The position numbers were made by a program, and so were the translations under genes. A DNA stretch of 64,000 bases. It comes from CAVTBT01 sp963733065 (GTDB lineage: Bacteria; Actinomycetota; Thermoleophilia; Gaiellales; Gaiellaceae). Below the pieces are notes generated by a model. The model was not told the DNA's origin. It searched no databases and was given only the letters and a program-made list of their open reading frames with translations. The stretch covers positions 1 through 64,000 of the forward strand of contig CAVTBT010000003.1 in the NCBI GenBank assembly GCA_963733065.1, read 5' to 3'. Each line of letters opens with the position of its first letter. Positions within the stretch are counted from its first letter, which is position 1. This document shows, piece after piece, positions 61,549 through 64,000 of this stretch.

Positions 61549-62573
61549 CGCGCCACCTGGTTCAGCATGTGCGGTGGCGGCACGGGCGGCTCGTCGGACC
61601 CCGCGCCGGTCTCGGCGAGCACGTCGTCGAGCTCGCGCAGCACGTCCGCGCCGAGCTCGAGGTCGGACGCGGGCAGCCACCCGTCGACGTGCCGCGGCAG
61701 GCGGGCGCCGACGATCGCCGCCGTCACCCCCGGCTGGGCCAGCACCCACGCCACGGCCAGCGCCGGCATGGTCGTGCCGAGGCGCGCTGCGACCGGCTCC
61801 AGCCGCTCGATCAGCGCGAGGTTGGTCGAGAGCCCGGGCTCGCGGAAGATCGGGGACTGTCGGCGCCAGTCCTCCGGGTCGAAGCGCTCGATCCGCTCCC
61901 GGTCGAAGGCGCCGGTGAGCATGCCCGACGCCATCGGCGAGTAGACGATCACACCGGTGCCGTGCGCACGCGCCCAGGCGACGACCGTCGTCCGCGCCCC
62001 GCGGGCCAGCAGTGAGAGCGGCGGCTGAACGGAGTCGACGTGCGCGACCGCCTCGCAGCGATCGAGTTGGTCGACATCGACGTTCGACAGCCCGATCCAT
62101 CGCACCTTGCCCTCGTCGACGAGCTCGGACATCGTCCCCCAGGACTCCTCGAACGGTGTGCCGGTCGTCCAGTCGGGCCAGTGCACCTGGTAGAGATCGA
62201 TGCGCTCGACTCCGAGCCGGCGCAGGCTCTGCTCGCACTCGTGACGGATCGACTCGGGCCGCAGGTCGTTGTCGATGACGCCGTCCGGGCGCCCGTACCA
62301 GTTGCGCCCGCATTTCGTGAAGACGTGGACGTCCTCGCCGACGCGGTACGGCTCGACCGCACGGGCGATCACCTCCTCCGAGTGGCCGAGACCGTAGACG
62401 GCTGCGGTGTCCACCCAGTTGACGCCCTGCTCGACCGCGTAGCGGATGGCCGCCACCGACTCGTCGTCGTCCACCGGTCCCCACCCGAACTTCCACGGGC
62501 CGCCGATCGCCCACGCGCCGAAGCCGACCGTCGTCAGCTCCGGCCCGCGCTCCCCCAGCCGTCTCGTCCTCAC
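61545..62573 (-). CDS. Aldo/keto reductase
   Basis: 342 residues from GTG 62573, which overlaps the stop of the epimerase-like gene (GTGA). RTRRLGERGPELTTVGFGAW, NWVDTAAVYGLGHSEEVIAR (catalytic Asp, Tyr), HVFTKCGRNWYGRPDGVIDN (Lys), RIDLYQVHWPDWTTGTPFEE (His), WIGLSNVDVDQLDRCEAVAH and AVAWVLAQPGVTAAIVGARL complete an AKR barrel of the YdhF/pyridoxal-reductase-like or L-glyceraldehyde-reductase-like type. It likely interconverts a sugar aldehyde and alcohol with NADPH. Confidence 0.92.
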   Translation of the reverse strand: MRTRRLGERGPELTTVGFGAWAIGGPWKFGWGPVDDDESVAAIRYAVEQGVNWVDTAAVYGLGHSEEVIARAVEPYRVGEDVHVFTKCGRNWYGRPDGVIDNDLRPESIRHECEQSLRRLGVERIDLYQVHWPDWTTGTPFEESWGTMSELVDEGKVRWIGLSNVDVDQLDRCEAVAHVDSVQPPLSLLARGARTTVVAWARAHGTGVIVYSPMASGMLTGAFDRERIERFDPEDWRRQSPIFREPGLSTNLALIERLEPVAARLGTTMPALAVAWVLAQPGVTAAIVGARLPRHVDGWLPASDLELGADVLRELDDVLAETGAGSDEPPVPPPHMLNQVAR

Positions 62574-63457
62574 GTTTTCGTCCTCCCGTCGTCGTCCAGG
62601 TAGTCGCGCCACGACCGCCTGGGCGTCCAGCCCAGCAGCCGCTGGGCCTTCGCCGACGAGATCGCGGACGCGTCCTCGCGCTCCACCGGCCGGAACTCGA
62701 TGCCCTCACCGTCGTAGTACGTCGTGACTGTCTCGACGAGGGGGTGACCGCCGATCGTGTCGGGCGAGGCGATGTAGAAGACCTCGTGCCCGGGCAGGTT
62801 CGTGTCGATCGCGAGCACGACCGCGTCGCAGAGGTCGTACACGTCGATGTACGAGCAGTAGTTCCCGATCAGCACGGAGGCGTCGCGCACGATCGGGCCG
62901 AGGTTCCGCTCGTACGAGCCCTCGTCCTGCACCCAGCACGGACGGATCGACGTGCAGCGGATGTCGGCCCGCTCGACCGCCCGCTCGCAGAGCAGCTCGC
63001 CGAACCACTTGGCCGTGGCGTACGGATCCTGCGGCCGAATCGGATGCTCCTCGTCGACCGGCAGGTACTCGGGCTTGTACGGGCGGTAGGCGAAGATGAA
63101 CCCGGGCGCCGTCTCGCTCGAGAAGTTCACGAACCGGCGCGCGCCGTGACGAATCGCGGCCTCGAGCACGTTGAACGTGCTCATCATGTTGTTGCCGAAC
63201 ACGACGTGCGGCGCGTTGTGGAACGGCTGCGGGATCGCGGCCGTATGGATCACGACCTCGCAGCCCTCTGCGAGCACGAAGGCCGCCCCGGCATCGGTCA
63301 GATCGGCCTGGACGTAATCCTCCGGCTCGCCGGGTTCCAGCCGGTCCCAGTTCGGGCGCGTCAGGTCGCTCGCGCGCACGTCGTGGCCCGCCTCCATGAG
63401 CCGTGGGACGAGCGCGCGGCCAACCTTGCCGTGCGCTCCGGTGACGAGGATCTTCAT
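62570..63457 (-). CDS. NAD-dependent epimerase/dehydratase, uronate-dehydrogenase-like
   Basis: 295 residues from ATG 63457. MKILVTGAHGKVGRALVPRL (NAD loop G-A-x-G-x-x-G), CEVVIHTAAIPQPFHNAPHV, NVLEAAIRHGARRFVNFSSE and the Y-x-x-x-K pair in QDPYATAKWFGELLCERAVE. The short chain, the I-P-Q-P-F-H region and lack of a nucleotide-sugar tail resemble uronate dehydrogenases and related sugar-acid SDRs rather than UDP-galactose epimerases. Overlaps the PfkB gene by 4 nt and the aldo-keto reductase gene by 4 nt, so all three are one operon. Confidence 0.85.
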   Translation of the reverse strand: MKILVTGAHGKVGRALVPRLMEAGHDVRASDLTRPNWDRLEPGEPEDYVQADLTDAGAAFVLAEGCEVVIHTAAIPQPFHNAPHVVFGNNMMSTFNVLEAAIRHGARRFVNFSSETAPGFIFAYRPYKPEYLPVDEEHPIRPQDPYATAKWFGELLCERAVERADIRCTSIRPCWVQDEGSYERNLGPIVRDASVLIGNYCSYIDVYDLCDAVVLAIDTNLPGHEVFYIASPDTIGGHPLVETVTTYYDGEGIEFRPVEREDASAISSAKAQRLLGWTPRRSWRDYLDDDGRTKT

Positions 63458-64000
63458 GCGGCGCCTCCTGTCAGCTCGTGCTCGATCTCGGGCAGGGTCG
63501 GGAACGTCTCCCAGTCGCCGGTGCCGGCCAGCGCCGCGGCGGCAAGCGCATTTGCGGCGCGCGCGCAGTCTCGTGGGCCGAGACCGCGCAGCAGGCCCCA
63601 GGCGAAGCCGGCCGCGAAGCCGTCGCCGGCGCCGATCTCGTCGCGAACGGCGGCGAGGCGCGCAGGCGGCACGACCTCGCCTGCCGACGAGGCAGCCCCG
63701 CTCGCCGACCCGGACGACGGCGTCCCGCGCCCCGGCTGCGCGCACGGCGTCCGCGACGTCCTGTGCCGAGTCGGCGCCCCAGAGCAACCGGCCCTCCTCG
63801 AGACCGCAGAGGTACCAGTCCACGTGCGGGAGCAGGTCGCGATGCGCCGCGAGCGCGTCGGCCGGAGCTGCCCAGAGCGCCGGGCGCCAGTTCGGGTCGA
63901 AGAGCACGGTCGCGCCTCCCTCGGCTGCCCGGCGGGCCAGGTCGTGGACGAGCGCGTGCGGTCCCTCGCCGAGCGCCGTCGTGATCCCGGTCAGGTGGAC
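63454..64000 (-). CDS. PfkB-family sugar kinase, partial (cut by window edge; one frameshift)
   Basis: The 5' part lies beyond base 64000. Seen from the edge: VHLTGITTALGEGPHALVHD, TVLFDPNWRPALWAAPADAL, VDWYLCGLEEGRLLWGADSA and DAVVRVGERGCLVGRRG. Near 63685 the frame changes and continues PPARLAAVRDEIGAGDGFAA, GFAWGLLRGLGPRDCARAAN to the end. G-A-G-D is the catalytic ribokinase-family motif. F-D-P-N-W-R is typical of 2-keto-3-deoxygluconate kinases. It would phosphorylate KDG or a similar acid, matching the uronate-dehydrogenase-like enzyme encoded next to it. Confidence 0.85.

Overview
The window is high-GC actinobacterial DNA in two unequal parts. Bases 1 to about 4374 look like Streptomyces: a 'conservon' (cvnA tail, cvnB roadblock, cvnC DUF742, cvnD GTPase, then a cytochrome P450) followed by a convergent RluA-type pseudouridine synthase. 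Every gene in this part is broken by many small frameshifts. The part ends at a 44-nt stretch copied from a glyoxalase-fold gene 3.25 kb further on. I read it as a probable assembly chimera or contaminating sequence, not one natural locus.

From 4418 to 64000 the genes are mostly intact and tightly packed, with 4-bp ATGA/GTGA overlaps, many GTG starts and some apparently leaderless promoters. Gene content (CarH-type B12 photoreceptor, CysO/CysM/Mec cysteine route, class III cyclase domains, secreted proteins of unknown family) suggests an uncultured deep-branching actinobacterium such as a Thermoleophilia/Gaiellales lineage. That placement is inference. About 14 further isolated frameshifts, six of them in one Lhr helicase gene, suggest residual indel errors in the assembly.

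Layout: 4.4-10.4 kb, DHA2 drug exporter, a decayed secreted-protein gene, secreted TIM-barrel protein, secreted double-VOC protein, peptide/solute-binding protein. 10.4-16.4 kb, membrane cyclase with a beta-propeller, an active and a dead dual-specificity phosphatase in tandem, lipoprotein, GNAT, gamma-glutamyltransferase, UPF0104-type membrane protein. 16.5-22.2 kb, an N-terminally extended FtsZ coupled to ParA, a bicupin, unknown proteins, a Nei-type glycosylase. 22.2-24.8 kb, CarH regulator and two tandem copies of a small membrane-anchored protein, each with the same operator-like element and terminator. 24.8-39.5 kb, Lhr helicase, membrane glycosyltransferase pair, HhH-GPD protein, phospholipase D-like protein, methyltransferase, acyl-CoA dehydrogenase, orphan histidine kinase, ArsR regulator. 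39.6-43.2 kb, a haem-uptake operon (DUF3386-like protein, HmuT, HmuU, HmuV) behind a palindromic metal-box-like operator. 43.2-50.7 kb, amidohydrolase, HxlR regulator, two M20 peptidases, principal-type sigma factor, TPR protein. 50.8-53.6 kb, a complete four-gene protein-bound cysteine biosynthesis operon. 54.6-64.0 kb, a carbohydrate catabolism region: two Gfo/Idh/MocA dehydrogenases, two xylose-isomerase-like TIM barrels, xylulokinase, aldo-keto reductase, uronate-dehydrogenase-like SDR and a PfkB sugar kinase cut by the window edge.

No rRNA, tRNA, CRISPR array, insertion sequence or phage gene was seen.
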